Translations under genes and position numbers: made by a program
In this document: positions 34,083-46,190 of the stretch, one piece after another
Layout: each line of letters opens with the position of its first letter
How positions within the stretch are numbered: position 1 is the stretch's first letter
The notes under the pieces: generated by a model
Told to the model about the DNA's origin: nothing
The model's input: the letters and a program-made list of their open reading frames with translations, nothing else
Database searches by the model: none
Assembly (NCBI RefSeq): GCF_037975245.1
Contig: NC_092574.1
Location: 822,001 to 886,000 of the forward strand
Direction: 5' to 3'
Length of the DNA: 64,000 nt
From: Apostichopus japonicus
Lineage: Eukaryota > Echinodermata > Holothuroidea > Aspidochirotida > Stichopodidae

Positions 34083-34229
34083 CTGTAGAGATTACATAAA
34101 ACAAGAGTTACTAGATTGCAAGTATCCTGCTATAGCTTCTATGGCTGTGACTAAAAATATACCTTTTGTTTAGAACTTATCACACTTATGCAGCACTGGA
34201 AACTGATATTTCAATTTAAATGGTGTCAT

Positions 34230-34860
34230 TGAGTTTAGAGGACATTGAAGTTACAAGTATGTTGGTGAAACCAAGACCACCCTCAAGAAGCAGTTCTAGT
34301 CACAAGTCAATACCATGAAAATGGAGACTCCAGTAGGGGAACACTTTCAGCTGCCCAATCATACCATTAAAGACATGTCCCAACAGGTAACTGAATTCGT
34401 AGACTAACCATCTCAGACATAGTACACCACAGCAGAGATAGAGAGAGCGGACGGAATGCCCTAGCACCATTCAACTGAATAGGCTCAATATACAGGAAGG
34501 ACATGCCTAACTTTATCCTGCTCCATCTCTGTATTCTGCTATAGTTTATTCGCCCTCTCTCCTTACTTAATCCTCGCTTTGTACTCCACAGTTTATCTAA
34601 ATACCTCTGCTTTCACTGACTCCTTTTGTTCAATACACCATTAACTTCTTTCTTTGTGTTCACCATGTCCTCTCTGTTCCAGGCTCTATTGTGTCTCTTG
34701 AATTTACTGTTACTAGTCAGTTTGCCTCTAAAGAAGATCCTGATAATATCAGGCCCACTTACTTTTATAAATTTTCATACACATGTATGCTTTTTAGTGG
34801 ATGAGCAATATGCTACCATTTTTTCTTTTCTTTTGGAATTAAATGAGAATGAAATTGTAT
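34230..34860 (+). pseudogene. Penelope-like element remnant (GIY-YIG endonuclease and tail)
   Basis: Lies in an intron of the minus-strand gene. Reads YKYVGETKTTLKKQF, then stops and continues TPVGEHFQLPNHTIKDM, the GIY-YIG endonuclease pattern (YVG-T-L--R/K and HF---H---D) at the C-terminus of Penelope-like reverse transcriptases. After decayed sequence, 34728-34845 resembles the tail at 29666-29785, but the ribozyme core is ruined (CTAAAGA, and GAAACGTC missing). Confidence 0.6.
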
Positions 34861-34940
34861 TATTTTTCTGATCAGATCAGATAAGATTAGCACTGCTCTT
34901 CCAGTCTGTAATTCATGCAAGGATAAACATATAAATTTAC

Positions 34941-35041
34941 CTTCTCCTTTCTGAGTGTCAACTGATCTTTCTGTGGTGACAGCTGCTGAGAATGCCTCTG
35001 TTTGACTTTCAGCATCTTTCCGGAAAAGATGCATTTGAAAC
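34941..35041 (-). CDS. Unknown three-exon gene, middle exon
   Basis: A 101-nt exon between acceptor TTTCATTGTATAG and donor GTAAATT. It starts by completing an AGG codon with the AG left by the upstream exon, reads FQMHLFRKDAESQTEAFSAA, and leaves one G. Lengths and phases (2 in, 1 out) match both neighbours exactly. All three frames happen to be open here, so the phase match is what picks the frame. Confidence 0.7.
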
Positions 35042-36683
35042 CTATACAATGAAACCAAAAAAATTGTTCGTAAATCATATAACTGAAATAGTAATTTTAC
35101 TGTACACCCCAAGCTTAATTGTATGCATAATGAATCTGGTAATGACCAAATCATTACAAACATACATGTTTTTATCATACCTACCCAAGAAAAAATATGA
35201 AAGAGAAAAGTAACAAACAAACACTTATTTCAATAATAACATATTGTTAACCCACATTGATTTAAACCCAGATAAGGATGAGATATTCTTTCATACTCTT
35301 CTTCAACATATCCATAAACCGCGGTACCTTTCAAGAATTGTAAGGATAATTTTGTGTTGCCCAACTGCTTGCCCAACAACTTGAGCTCACATGTCAATGT
35401 AAAATTTACTATGTAAACTTCCTGTCTTAGTGAACTGATTGGTTTCATATCGCTAAAAGATGTCCAGTCTTTTGATGAGAGTTTGATGTACACTCATTAT
35501 TTACCTACTGTGTAAACTTCCTGTTTATGTGAGCAGTTGGTTTCATGAGTGAGAATTGAGATGCTACTGTAGCTTACACCATGACATAAGCCCACCATTG
35601 TGAAAAATTCCTGTTTACATGAATAGCTTGATTTCAGACTACCATTAATTTAACGCTAGATTACTCTCCACAAGAGATAGTTTCGGCCACCAAATTTAAT
35701 AGATATTATAATTTTTGAACACTAAACATCAGATCATTCACAAGAAGCTGAACAAAAACAAGCATAGTATATACTGACTATATATAAAAAATATGATAAC
35801 TTAGCACAGCATCATAAAGTATGAGCATCAGGCCTACACGCAAAAAAACACTGGTACTTTCTTACCCCCAGGCATGGCTATATAAAGGTTTATATAGGTA
35901 TAGCTATATGTACTATGGTCCCTCAATTTGTGAGGCTAATTTGCCTAACTTCTTGCAGAGCAGTTGGGTTCCTTCAAAAATCCCAAACACAGACATGTAC
36001 ACATGATTGCTGGAATATTGGACAGACAGTCAGTAGATAACAGTATAACACCCTGTTGCCCAAATGAACCATTAAAACTTGATTGCATATATGCTGGCTG
36101 TGGCTGACCTTAGAAAAACCTAAGGTCTAGTTGCATACGCAGCGGTGTGAAAACATGTGAATCAGTTAGGAGTGATTCTAAATTATTTATGTAGATGCAT
36201 TATTTTTATAGGAAAAATTGCAGGTCCATGTGGTTGTACTTGTACAGCACAGTAGGCCTTCCTCACTGGTGTATATTACAAAATTAGGGAATACAGTTAC
36301 TATGAACACTAAATTCTGATACTTATTACTAATACTATAGGCCTTAGTCCTATGTTATACAGTATGCCCAGTTAATTATGACTGGGCATAGGTGAGGCTT
36401 TTCTTTCAAATGCTCATTCACAAGAATTATTCTTCAAACAAGGACAGCTGATAACAATTTAGAACCTGGAGGGGGTGGGGATGAACAGATCACCTAGGCC
36501 TAGTGGTTAGAAAATATATTTCCATCAATTTGTTGAGGCAAAAACAGTTTACTTTTTGGTGATGAGAAGGCCCAGCTTTCCATGGCATAAATATGAGGAG
36601 TGAAACTAAAGACCCCCAGTCCCTGTCAGTCTTCTTTAGGAAGGATATTTTAATTTTTAACTGTATACAGTACAAAGTGGCTA

Positions 36684-36902
36684 TTCTTACAACTAGTCGT
36701 AAGAATAATTTCCGACTACGCATGGGCAGTTGCTATTTTTATGGTTAGGAGTACTAATTTTACGACGATGAGTAACAATAACTTCCGGTTAGGGTTATGT
36801 TTAGGGTTACCTCTACTACATGCGCAGTTGCTTTATTTACTGCACTTGAATTTGCCTTTGTCGTAAGAATAGTTTATAATTGTTACGACTAGTCGTAAGA
36901 AA
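36684..36902. mobile_element. Short inverted-repeat element, 219 bp
   Basis: TTCTTACAACTAGTCGTAAGA (36684-36704) and GTTACGACTAGTCGTAAGA (36882-36900) form the ends; each is itself near-palindromic around CTAG. An extra TCGTAAGAATAG lies just inside the right end. No coding content. Confidence 0.55.
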
Positions 36903-37414
36903 CGGCCTATACAGTATCCTCATGACAAGCATTCACAAACAGTGATGATGATGACTCAGTAATACAACTTACTGCTATTTTGTGCTAGGATAAGTATGAT
37001 AAGGTTAGCATACGCTAGGTCCATTGGAAAAATAATGAATGATAGGCCTAGTTACAAAGCCTAGGCTCATCAAATCATGTATGTTACAAATACAATAGCA
37101 TAGACACTGCGAAGTTCGAACACCTAAGCCTTAAAATACCCCCAAAACTATCTTCATTTTATTGACAGATATGTACGTACATACTTGCGCACGGGTCATT
37201 TTGGAGAGGAAATAACTGTAGCTTCCTAGTTTTTAGTGATATTGGCTTTCGCTTGTAGGTTATCATGGTGAAATCGTGTATTTCTTAGGGGTGTCCGAAC
37301 TTTGCAGTTTTCTGTACTTCGCAATACTGACAGTTACCTAGGACAATACCCTGTAGTACTACTATGTACTAGTATTACCCTATACAGTTTTAGCCTAGCT
37401 TAGCAAATCATTAC

Positions 37415-37790
37415 CTTTTTGTGTGATCCTGAAGCAAATGTTCTGCGAAATCTGCGTTGCTAACAGAAGTCAAATCGTGGACATGTTTGTAGAGTTCTTT
37501 CTCCATTTGCCAGTTTACGTAGGAACGTAGAAGATAGATCTTCGTGGCATCTCTTCGTCGCTGTTGTTCCTTTGCACTGCTGTTTTTGTCAGGTCCATGC
37601 AACAATGGCTTTCCTCCACTTGAACCTATACGCTCGTTCCAGGATAAGGTCGTTTTCTTTCGCCCGATTCTCCTTGCCCTGATCCCTTTTCCATGATTGT
37701 CACTATACTCTAGTCTAATCGAATGTATTTGTACGAAAATCGTACAGTATTCTTTACTCAAAAGGCACACAAACAACACTATCGCGTGCA
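37415..37790 (-). CDS. Unknown three-exon gene, first recognised exon
   Basis: Open from about 37790 to a donor GTAATG (complement of 37414 downward), ending AAA AG in phase 2. The C-terminal part reads KIYLLRSYVNWQMEKELYKH and ends with HLLQDHTK. The basic middle part is rich in K, R and S. No in-frame ATG is present in the first two thirds. The true start is therefore the late ATG in NWQMEK, an upstream exon, or a splice acceptor inside this stretch, and the upper boundary is uncertain. The palindromic array at 38021 lies about 230 bp upstream. Confidence 0.6.
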
Positions 37791-38020
37791 AAAATCCTTT
37801 GCGGTAAACAGTACAATAATCTGAAATGCTGTGCTATAACATTATGTGTGCATGGGTACGGGCTTGTTACGCATACGCTTGCCTGTGCTATTCACTGATC
37901 TAAATTTGCCACCGAGGTCACGTGAGTTTTAGGGGTCCCATTAAACCTCGCTGAAACCTCGATAATGCCAGCGCCCTCAAAAAAAAGTCTACGAGCGATA
38001 TCGCCTTTAAGTCGAATACA

Positions 38021-38435
38021 TTTCACTTAAGTGGAATTCAATATCACTTAAGCAGAATACTATTTAACTTACGTGGAATTCTATTTCACTTAATTGGAAT
38101 ACCATTCCAATTAAGCTTAATTGTATTTTACTTAAGCTGAATTCATCAACTTGTCACTGCATTTTACTTAAGCTAAATCTATTTCACTTAAGTGGAATTG
38201 TATTTCACTTAAGTGGAAATGCATTTCACTTAAGTGGAATTGTATTCTACTTAAGTGGAATTCAATTCCACTTAAGTGGAATGTCCTGTCTATTTCACTT
38301 AAGTGGAATACAATTACACTTAAGTGGAATGCAATTACACTTAAGTGGAAATGCATTCCATTTAAGTGAAATGTGATTGGATAGTCTATTTCACTTAAGT
38401 GGAATGTGATTGGCTAGTCTATTCCACTTAAGTGG
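38021..38435. repeat. Palindromic 21-bp repeat array, left block
   Basis: CTTAAG centres recur at about 38026, 38047, 38131, 38167, 38187, 38208, 38229, 38250, 38271, 38298, 38319, 38340, 38394 and 38427. Most steps are 20-21 bases. Each centre sits in TTCCACTTAAGTGGAA or a near variant, so the repeat is nearly the same on both strands. Open frames over it only spell the repeat (FHLSEI-type). Confidence 0.9.
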
Positions 38436-38600
38436 AATGTGATTGGCTAGTACATTCAACGCCAAACTTTGCCCATGCCTTTGCGCGCCATTATAAACAA
38501 CTTGCCGCGATACGTGTACGTACGTGGTGTCGATATGTGAACAATATCGGCTGTCCATCGGGATCCAGCTAGCAAGCAACATCCGTGCAAGGTGAGTACG
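38376..38600 (+). promoter_or_regulatory. Candidate promoter and first exon donor between the palindromic arrays
   Basis: Three inverted CCAAT boxes (ATTGG at 38376, 38409 and 38442, each within GTGATTGG) precede a TATA-like TTATAAAC (38491-38498). About 95 bases further on, a strong donor CAAG|GTGAGTACG begins at 38592. The order CCAAT, TATA, short exon, donor is what a plus-strand promoter looks like. No downstream exon was identified, so it is a candidate only. Confidence 0.4.
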
Positions 38601-39058
38601 TATGTACCTGACCTGGTACCTGACGAATACCATTACCAAAATAAAGCCATGGCAAATACATTACAAGTGGTTGGAGCTACAGCCGAAAACGCATTGACAA
38701 GGGCAAGAGAACGTATTACTTTTTTTGGATTTTGGATGGAATCTTTTATTTCGTCAAAAGTTTCACTATCTAAAAAGTTACGAATACTGCCTATGTTACT
38801 TTAACAAGATGTAAGTCGCCTCTGTTGTGCATCATACTGATTGTTCCCCTGTGCAAGTGAGGAAACAACACTTCGAATTGTCTCTAACAACAACAATTAT
38901 TTGATCGCATTCCAGCAATGTTAGATGTGAATGATTAGCCATAGCCATGATGTACACGTGCAACGAGGATCGACTACATCATCATATGTGATGAGCAATT
39001 GAATGCGTTATGACGAACATTACCCTAAATTGTATTTATATATAAGCCACATATCAAC

Positions 39059-39545
39059 ACTTCCACTTAAGTGGAATTGTATTTTACTTAAGCAGAATAG
39101 AATTCCACTTAAGTGAAATTGACGCCAAAAAGATATTATTCCACTTAAGTGAAATTGTATTCCACTAAAGTGGAATACAATTCCACTTAAGTGGAATTGT
39201 ATTTCACTTAAGTGGAAATGCATTTCACTTAAGTGGAATTGTATTCCACTTAAGTGAAATAGATGGGCTATTTAGCTTAAGTGAAATGTTATTCCACTTA
39301 AGTGGAAATGTATTCCACTTAAGTGAAATACAATTCCACTTACGTGGAATGCATTTCCACTAAAGTGAAATACAATTCCACTTAAGTGGGAGGCATTTCC
39401 ACTTCAGTGAAATAGAAATGTCCATTTCCACTTAAGAGAAATGGAATTCAACTTAAGGGATATGGAATTCCACTTAAGTGGAATACATTTTACTTAAGTG
39501 GAATAACATTTCACTTAAGTAGAATGTATTCCACTTAAGTGAAAT
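39059..39545. repeat. Palindromic 21-bp repeat array, right block
   Basis: Centres at 39066, 39087, 39108, 39144, 39165, 39186, 39207, 39228, 39249, 39276, 39297, 39318, 39339, 39360, 39381, 39402, 39431, 39452, 39473, 39493, 39514 and 39534. Steps are almost all 21. Variants keep the outer half-sites while the centre changes (CTAAAG, CTTACG, CTTCAG). It is followed at 39556-39597 by three copies of TCTAATTGCGAGG. Confidence 0.9.
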
Positions 39546-40319
39546 GTATTCGACTTTGTCTAATTGCGAGGTCTAATTGCGAGGTCTAATTGCGAGGTAA
39601 ATGTTAATAGGGCTTGCCATATGCACGACCTCTAGCATCACTAATACACAGCCCGATCACTAGACTCGTTATCTATCGATGAAGTGGTGTGTTGCCGGAT
39701 TTTGTCAAGGTTTTGGTACTACGGGCGAAGGTTATTGTTTAAGTTTTGTAACCCATCGGGAAGCGATAAGAGGGGTGGGGCGTAGGGGTTGTGGGGGGTG
39801 GGTGGTGGGGCGTTTTCACGCAGATTGGAACAATCTCAAGAAGTGATAGGTGCGTCGGCCTGCCCCCCCCCCCCATGCACTACATGATATTCACAGGAGA
39901 TGTGCTCAATTCTCCAATCACATGCGGAATTTATTTTTAGATTCATTGTATGAGTTACGGTACAAGGTTTAGGGTAACAATTAGCATTCAGGTCGGAGTA
40001 TAACATTTTATCTCTGGATGGCAGTGTTGCATCGAAGGACATATGTCTAGTGCAGTTCGCATATAGATCCTGGTCTAATACCGAAATGCATCATGTTCCC
40101 GACGACTCGGTCGAGTTCGAGACCAGCCACAGTTGGTTTCATAGCACAATTGTACAATTGTTTATATATATATATATTAGTGAGAGAGGAAATATGAAAA
40201 CGTCAAAATGGAGTTGTCGGTGTAAGGGGTAGGGTGAGGAGCACACCCCTTCCAAAATCATCGATCCGTCACTGGCTAACCTAAGTGTATAATAGGGATC
40301 AGCCCTGTAATTATGTCAC

Positions 40320-40478
40320 TGTTCTTTTTTCTCTTCCCAGTTGCTTGCTCTTTTTTCTACTCCCTCCTTTCCTCCACTTCCTCTATTTCTTCTTTTTCTT
40401 TTCCCTTCCTTCCTCCCCTTCTTTCCCCTCTTTTTCCCCTTTTTTCTTCTCTTTTTTTTCTCTCCTCTATTTCTTACC
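40320..40478. repeat. Pyrimidine-rich tract, about 160 bp
   Basis: Almost only C and T on the plus strand, with CCTTCC- and TTTTCT-type runs. All three frames are open because of composition. It is followed by a C-rich GC segment containing CCTGGATACGCGC twice (40505-40550). Confidence 0.8.
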
Positions 40479-41206
40479 TGGGGGGCGCACGCCCCCAACG
40501 CCCCCCTGGATACGCGCGCCCCCAACACCCCCCCTGGATACGCGCCTGATCAAGGTGGTCAGAATTTGACCCTAAGTGACCTTTGACCTCTTCATAGAAC
40601 ATTCAGTTCTTGTACATTTCTGAGCATGAGGATAATCGCAGCTTTGATTTTGATGTCGACAAGGATTTCAGGCTTTTGGCAGCTGATGACTCCAATTTAC
40701 ATTTGACCTCTTAACAGAACTGCTCAGAGTGTAATGCTCAGTGAGGGGGACCTACCACCTAATTATGACATTTTACCGATGCTATAGATATTCACTAAAC
40801 TAGACTACAAGGTTTTTGTATTTTGATGACCTCAATTGACATAATTTCATAATTTCCATCTGTAAATCTGAGAAAATTTCAACATGATACCCTTGAGAAG
40901 GGCACCTTTGAAAACATGCAAGAGAGAAAAAAAAACCCAGTATTTTTAGGTGCAGGGCAGAGATGGTCTTATGGTATTGCAGAAGTATTCAAGACTATGC
41001 ATGATATTAAGATAGATTTCCCCATAAAAAAATTCTGCCAAACTGTTCCTTAAAATTTAGGAGAGCAGTTTTTTCAAGTGTTTTAAGTAGAGCTTTCATA
41101 ACAGTGTTCTCCATTATATCTCTTGCTATTTCAAGGAAAAAAAAACTGCATATCTTAGTGCTTCAATATTTACACACATGGTGATACAAAAAAAAGAAGT
41201 AGAAAA

Positions 41207-41264
41207 GCTTACATATATATATATAGTTACATATATACAGTTACAAAGCTTACATATACATACA

Positions 41265-41316
<52 letters not shown>

Positions 41317-41431
41317 TACATATATATATATACAGTACATATGTATATATATGTATATATATATATACAGTACATATATATATATATATATACATATACA
41401 GTACATATGTATATATACATATATATATACA

Positions 41432-41475
<44 letters not shown>

Positions 41476-41480
41476 GTACA
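41207..41480. repeat. AT dinucleotide microsatellite with ACAGTACAT inserts
   Basis: TA repeats interrupted at irregular steps by CAGTACATA. Tyrosine/isoleucine-type open frames on both strands are artefacts of it. Confidence 0.95.
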
Positions 41481-41651
41481 TATAGATAGGGAGTACTCTA
41501 TTCGATTAAGCCCAAAAGGGTTTCTTAGTTGACTTCCTTTCACATTTTTTACTTATTTGTACTTATATTGTCTTGTTCACCTTGTAATACTATGTGATGA
41601 AACAAATAATAATAATAAATATATCTTTTAACAAGCTGCAACATCGGTGGC

Positions 41652-42103
41652 TCAAAAAGTTTGTGATCCTGAAAGTTCGAGACAGGCAGGACTATCTGGT
41701 AGCAGGATCAAATCACTTTCCGATTCTTCTTCAACTTTAGTAATATTTCTAATCCCTTCGGGGGAAACTTCCATCAGCTTGTCTCTTTGGATTGATGAAG
41801 CGTTCGGCACGTCGCTACCAGAATTGGAACAAACTTTTCTGTCTTCTTCTGCCTTCAGGAGGTTATTGTCTTGTAAGCCTTTCCTGATCTGGTCTAAGTT
41901 AGACCGTACTTTACTCGGAGATGAGATGGAGGCTTTCATGTCCATAATGAGACTAGAGAAGGGATCTGAATCGGCTACAGGGGCTTGGGATTCCAATTTA
42001 TTGTCTCTGTCTGATGTTTCGTCATCTTCCCAAGTCTCTTCCAAATTTAAGTCTTCTGAAGGTCTCTTGGGGAGCTGTTCCATGGTGGACACCATAGGTG
42101 GTT
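41652..42103 (-). CDS. Unknown minus-strand gene, terminal exon
   Basis: Acceptor CTCTTTTATGGACAG leads into a phase-1 exon: AA plus the G left by the previous exon gives GAA. It is open for 150 codons to TGA at 41652-41654. It reads EPPMVSTMEQLPKRPSEDLN and is strongly acidic and serine-rich (EETWEDDETSDRDN; later KVEEESESDLILLPDSPA), so probably disordered. I do not recognise the family. The coiled-coil-like preceding exons and this acidic tail would suit an adaptor protein, but no function is claimed. Confidence 0.75.
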
Positions 42104-44693
42104 CTGTCCATAAAAGAGTATGAAAAAAATTACTAGATAGGAATACACAAGCCATGTAGACGTAAGAACTCTGCATAAAGTGTAGATCATGCATGTTACA
42201 TTTGAAGACTCAAATGAGTCAACGAAAGCCAATAATTTTAAGGGCGAAAACGGATTGCTTTGGGTGATAGGAGAGGGTGGGGGATTAACACTTTCTTGGT
42301 GGGAGGGAGTCCGAGCCACAGACAGAGATCTAAGAACATTTAATGATTTCCCTAACTTACGTAATGTCAGAAATGTCAAATATTTTTTTTCATTTATAAC
42401 CCATCTACTAGTAAAATGTATAGTATTGTTGTATCAACTACAGTAGTTACAGAATATTATTATAAAATGTAAAAAAAACGTAAAAGTTTTTGATTGCAAT
42501 AGATTTACAAGCTATATTACAATGGAAAGACATAAGGAAAAATTCATAAAAAAGATGACTTTAGAAACAAAGTTTAACAAACCTCAGTTAATTTGTTGTG
42601 AACGGTTGAAAAACAGCGCTATCAGGCCAGGCTGGATTTTTTATGCCACTTTTAATTTGTAAGGGAACGACCCATTAATTTGCCGAGGTTCATCGGTTTA
42701 GAGTGACAAGACTATTTAGTCTAATACTTTAACCATTTAGCTGAGTTCCTCAGATCCAACAAAAAATTACAAAAAGATATTTACCTGTCTCAAATGACAT
42801 GTTTACAGTGGTAGTACAAATTTGTCAACTTTTGGATAGATATTTAATTTTCATTCAATGGGTGCAAGGGTGTTGTTGTTTTAATATCAAGTTAAAGGAA
42901 CATGCTTTGGTTGAGTGAGTTATTAGAATTTATGTAAAGCAATGGGTTAACATTAACATTAAAGCCCGTACTAGAAGAGCTGATAACATCATCAAGTTAG
43001 CCTTTAAAGGAACATACCTGAGGTTTAGCATATTTTAACGGTGAATAGCTTGGAACTGGATCAGCAGTGTGTGAGTGTAAAATCTCAAATTGACCTTGTT
43101 CTGGTGGACTACGACATTATTGTGCCTAAATTCAGCCTACATTTGTCATTTAGGTAGATACTGAAGAAGTGGCGGATATGAAGTCATGCTGTCGAGGAAG
43201 GAAACATATCTTTTACAATTTTATTAATTCTTATTCTCATTTCATTATCTGACAATAACATGGATGGAGAAATGTACTACATCTCAAACCTGCACATAAT
43301 CAGAAAGCAAAGCCAGAATATTAAAGTGGAGGGTGGAGTGGAGGCAATAAGTAAGTGTTTACTATTTTGAATACATGTGCTGAAAGTTTCTCCATTTTGT
43401 TTATCATTATATTGATGATAACACTAGAGTTTCTGTTAATGGAAAAAAAAGAACAGTATCTTTGCACTTGTGTAACAAGTCAGCCAATTTCATAGCTAGA
43501 TTCTCTCGGGTAAATGGAGCAACAGAGTTCGGAGTGGGTTTAGTGGTACTGGATATGTGTTTTGGTGGGGTTACAGACAAAATCTAAGAGATGGGGAATC
43601 TAGGTCCCACCCCTGGCTGCATCCAAACAGCAAAATACTAAGTAACTAGGTGTTAATTTACACATAAATAACAGGTCTTTATGGAGAACAACACACAATA
43701 ACTGCAATGTTCCTAAATATTCCACTAAGACCTACCCCCCCCTCCCATCCTCCCAGATCAATTCTCTCCTAGTCTCACTACATGTAGGGTTTCCAGAAAG
43801 ATCTGACCTGACCCGGCGTTAATTTTGTTACATCCTATTCAAGATTTTCCTCTAAATATATTTATATTTATATCTCTGGGATTATAGGAAAAGATTATCA
43901 CTGCACAGAACAAAGCCTTATTTGTCAAAACAAACATGACACAATGCACATACAATTTAAGGGAAACCCCCTCCCCCCAAAAAATAATGCACAGTTGCAT
44001 ATGGCAAAACTAATGGCAGGTATAATATTGTTTCCAATACACTAGTAACTGCACACTACTTTGATGATGGGTAAAAAGAGCAATTTGCTTTGCTTGAATA
44101 CTTATTCAGTTCTAGGAAAAAAGGAACGAGCTTGTTATCCTTACAATATTCACCAAAAAAAAATACTTTACACTAAATCTGAGGACGAAGGAAATAAACT
44201 TGATGAATTCTTTAATGTTCGGAAAATTCCACTCTCCTCAACTCTGTTGTACTCCATCGCCTTCGGTAAGACTGAATATTACTAAGTAATATTCCATCAC
44301 AGTTAGGGATACTTCTTTCCAGGGGTGGGGTGGGGTTGGCTGGAAAACAAATTTAACAACTGCACTCATTCAATACAAAAACTTGGTATAAATTCCAAAT
44401 AAGTTAGGTAACATCTTCGCTTGCGAACTACCATGCTTGACACTCCTGCTAAACGCGCTCGGGTTTATTTAGCAGCGAAGTAAATCTTTGTACGCAAGAC
44501 AGACTCATTGGTTAGTTTTGAAATTCATTCCAACTTTCTTCCCACATGACCATATCTGTGACCCGCTCACAAACAATAGTCCTACAACCTTTTTCCAGCA
44601 TACTGCTACCAATAATTTTATACAATGCGAGCATCATATCCATCTTGTACTCTCAACGTACCAAACCCAAATGGAAGAAACTTGAAAATGTAC
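42104..44693. other. Intron of the minus-strand gene
   Basis: AT-rich DNA between the last two exons; no other exon with matching phase or RNA gene was seen. The small open frame at 44061-44285 has no features. Confidence 0.5.
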
Positions 44694-44814
44694 CTGGCTC
44701 TTCCTCCTTCTGTACGGCTTTATGAGATTGAACGACCCTTTGACCTAGCATCTTGATCTCTGCTACTAGTCTCTTCACGGAATCCTCTGAGTTTACTACG
44801 CTGTCCTTCAACGT
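44694..44814 (-). CDS. Unknown minus-strand gene, third recognised exon
   Basis: A 121-nt exon between acceptor CTTTCTGCTTAG and donor GTACAT, entered in phase 0 and left in phase 1. It reads TLKDSVVNSEDSVKRLVAEI and then a K-, E- and Q-rich helix, with hydrophobic spacing that suits a short coiled coil. Its phases fit 45436-45520 upstream and 41652-42103 downstream. Confidence 0.75.
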
Positions 44815-45096
44815 CTAAGCAGAAAGATGGATTAATAATCAATCATGCAAATATGGATTAATAGTCAATCACGCAAAGATGGATTAGTAATCAATCACGC
44901 AAAGATGCATTAATAATCATTGTTGCTTACAGATTTCTCTTTTGTAATACAACCCACAGGGTAAATGAATTCCACCCCACCAAGATGGGAATATCTTCAC
45001 TTTCATTAAATGACGTGTTAACTTTTTCCCCATAAGGTCTGTTCATACCACCGTCTCTTATGCTATTGTCGCGTTACAGGAGCAGACGTCACTTAC

Positions 45097-45184
45097 TCTC
45101 TTCGTTGAGATCTGGGTAGGAGTTGAATTTAAGTCCCAATAGATGAGCTGGAGCTTGTGGATTAAACACCAAATGTTTCATCAC
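45097..45184 (-). CDS. Cassette-exon candidate, off phase
   Basis: An 88-nt stretch between a good acceptor (CCCACTGCTGTAG) and a strong donor (GTAAGT), reading VMKHLVFNPQAPAHLLGLKF. It lies between two exons that join in phase without it. Because 88 is not a multiple of three, including it would shift the next exon to a TAA 26 bases before its end and give a different C-terminus. It may be an alternative exon or a chance look-alike. Confidence 0.4.
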
Positions 45185-45435
45185 CTACAGCAGTGGGTAG
45201 TTTCACTCAGCATTCTATTAAACACGAAATGTAGTGTAAGCAACGAAACTTGAAATTTTCAACATGTTACATGATGCTGCATGTTAGTCGCAATTTAACC
45301 TTGCATCTGATGATATTAAACACTAACATGTTAAGACAGCCCTTGAACAAAGCAATTAAACATACATTAAACTAATGAAACTATACTCAAATTGACAGTT
45401 GAATGATCCATTAAGTAATAGTTTTGTCATCTCAC

Positions 45436-45520
45436 CTTCATTCTGTCATGGATTGCTTCATTAGTCATCTTAATTCCTTGCATACCTTGAAGGTAGCCAT
45501 CTTTATCAATCATATCTCTC
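45436..45520 (-). CDS. Unknown minus-strand gene, second recognised exon
   Basis: An 85-nt exon between acceptor GGCAAGTTTCAG and donor GTGAGA. Its first G completes an AAG codon with the AA left by the upstream exon; it then reads RDMIDKDGYLQGMQGIKMTN and ends on a codon boundary. The phase logic (2 in, 0 out) fits both neighbours. Confidence 0.75.
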
Positions 45521-45639
45521 CTGAAACTTGCCTAATACACTCCCTTGTTATGGGATCTTAGCATCTATTACGATAAAAACATAAGACAAAGATGGCAATC
45601 TATGGTACTCATCTCTTTTATGATGGAATGGATCTACAA

Positions 45640-46190
45640 TGAACTTTGACCTTGACCCTTAACAACTGTATAAGTTCTAATTTAAAATTTGTCCCATTAT
45701 AGTCTACATATTTTGTGGTTTAATGACTTTTTCCAACATATTGACGAGCAGAAAATAGCTACACTTTCTGGGTATTTAACCTATGACATTTAGACAATCA
45801 CCCAAGATCAAGTTTAAAGTACATGGTCAGGCACCTACCCACCAAGTTTTAACCATGATCGGACTAACAGTCTAGGACACACTCTTTTGCACAATTTAGA
45901 CCAATTTTAACTAATTGACCTGTTAACTACAAGCCTAAACAGCTAAATCTGTCTTGTTTTAAACTTTGTCTCTTCATTCTCTACATATAATGTGGTTTAA
46001 TGCCTTTGTCCAACAAGTTGGTATGCAGAAAATGGCTAAAAACCTATTTTTAGATTTCTTGACCTTCGACCTCTTTGACGTCATCAATCACGCAGGCATG
46101 AGTTAACATGGTCAGGCACCCACTCACCAAGCTTGAACTCGACAGGACTTGGGGTCTAGGAGGAGTTTGCGACATACTTAATTTTGCTCA
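45640..46190. repeat. Two diverged copies of an intronic repeat
   Basis: The order GACCTTTGACC-like word, ATATTTTGTGG or ATAATGTGGTTTAATG, CCAACA, CAGAAAATGGCTA, ACATGGTCAGGCACC, CACCAAG-TTGAAC occurs twice, about 300 bases apart. Confidence 0.5.

Noticed and set aside
38168-38356. FHLSEI-type repeat protein (also 39020-39223)
   Set aside because: Direct translation of the 21-bp palindromic DNA repeat; reads similarly on both strands.
40285-40586. Leucine/serine/phenylalanine-rich open frames that look like membrane segments
   Set aside because: They lie over a pure pyrimidine tract, and all three frames give the same sort of text.
41126-41543. Five overlapping tyrosine/isoleucine-rich frames
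   Set aside because: AT microsatellite with ACAGTACAT inserts; no coding signal.
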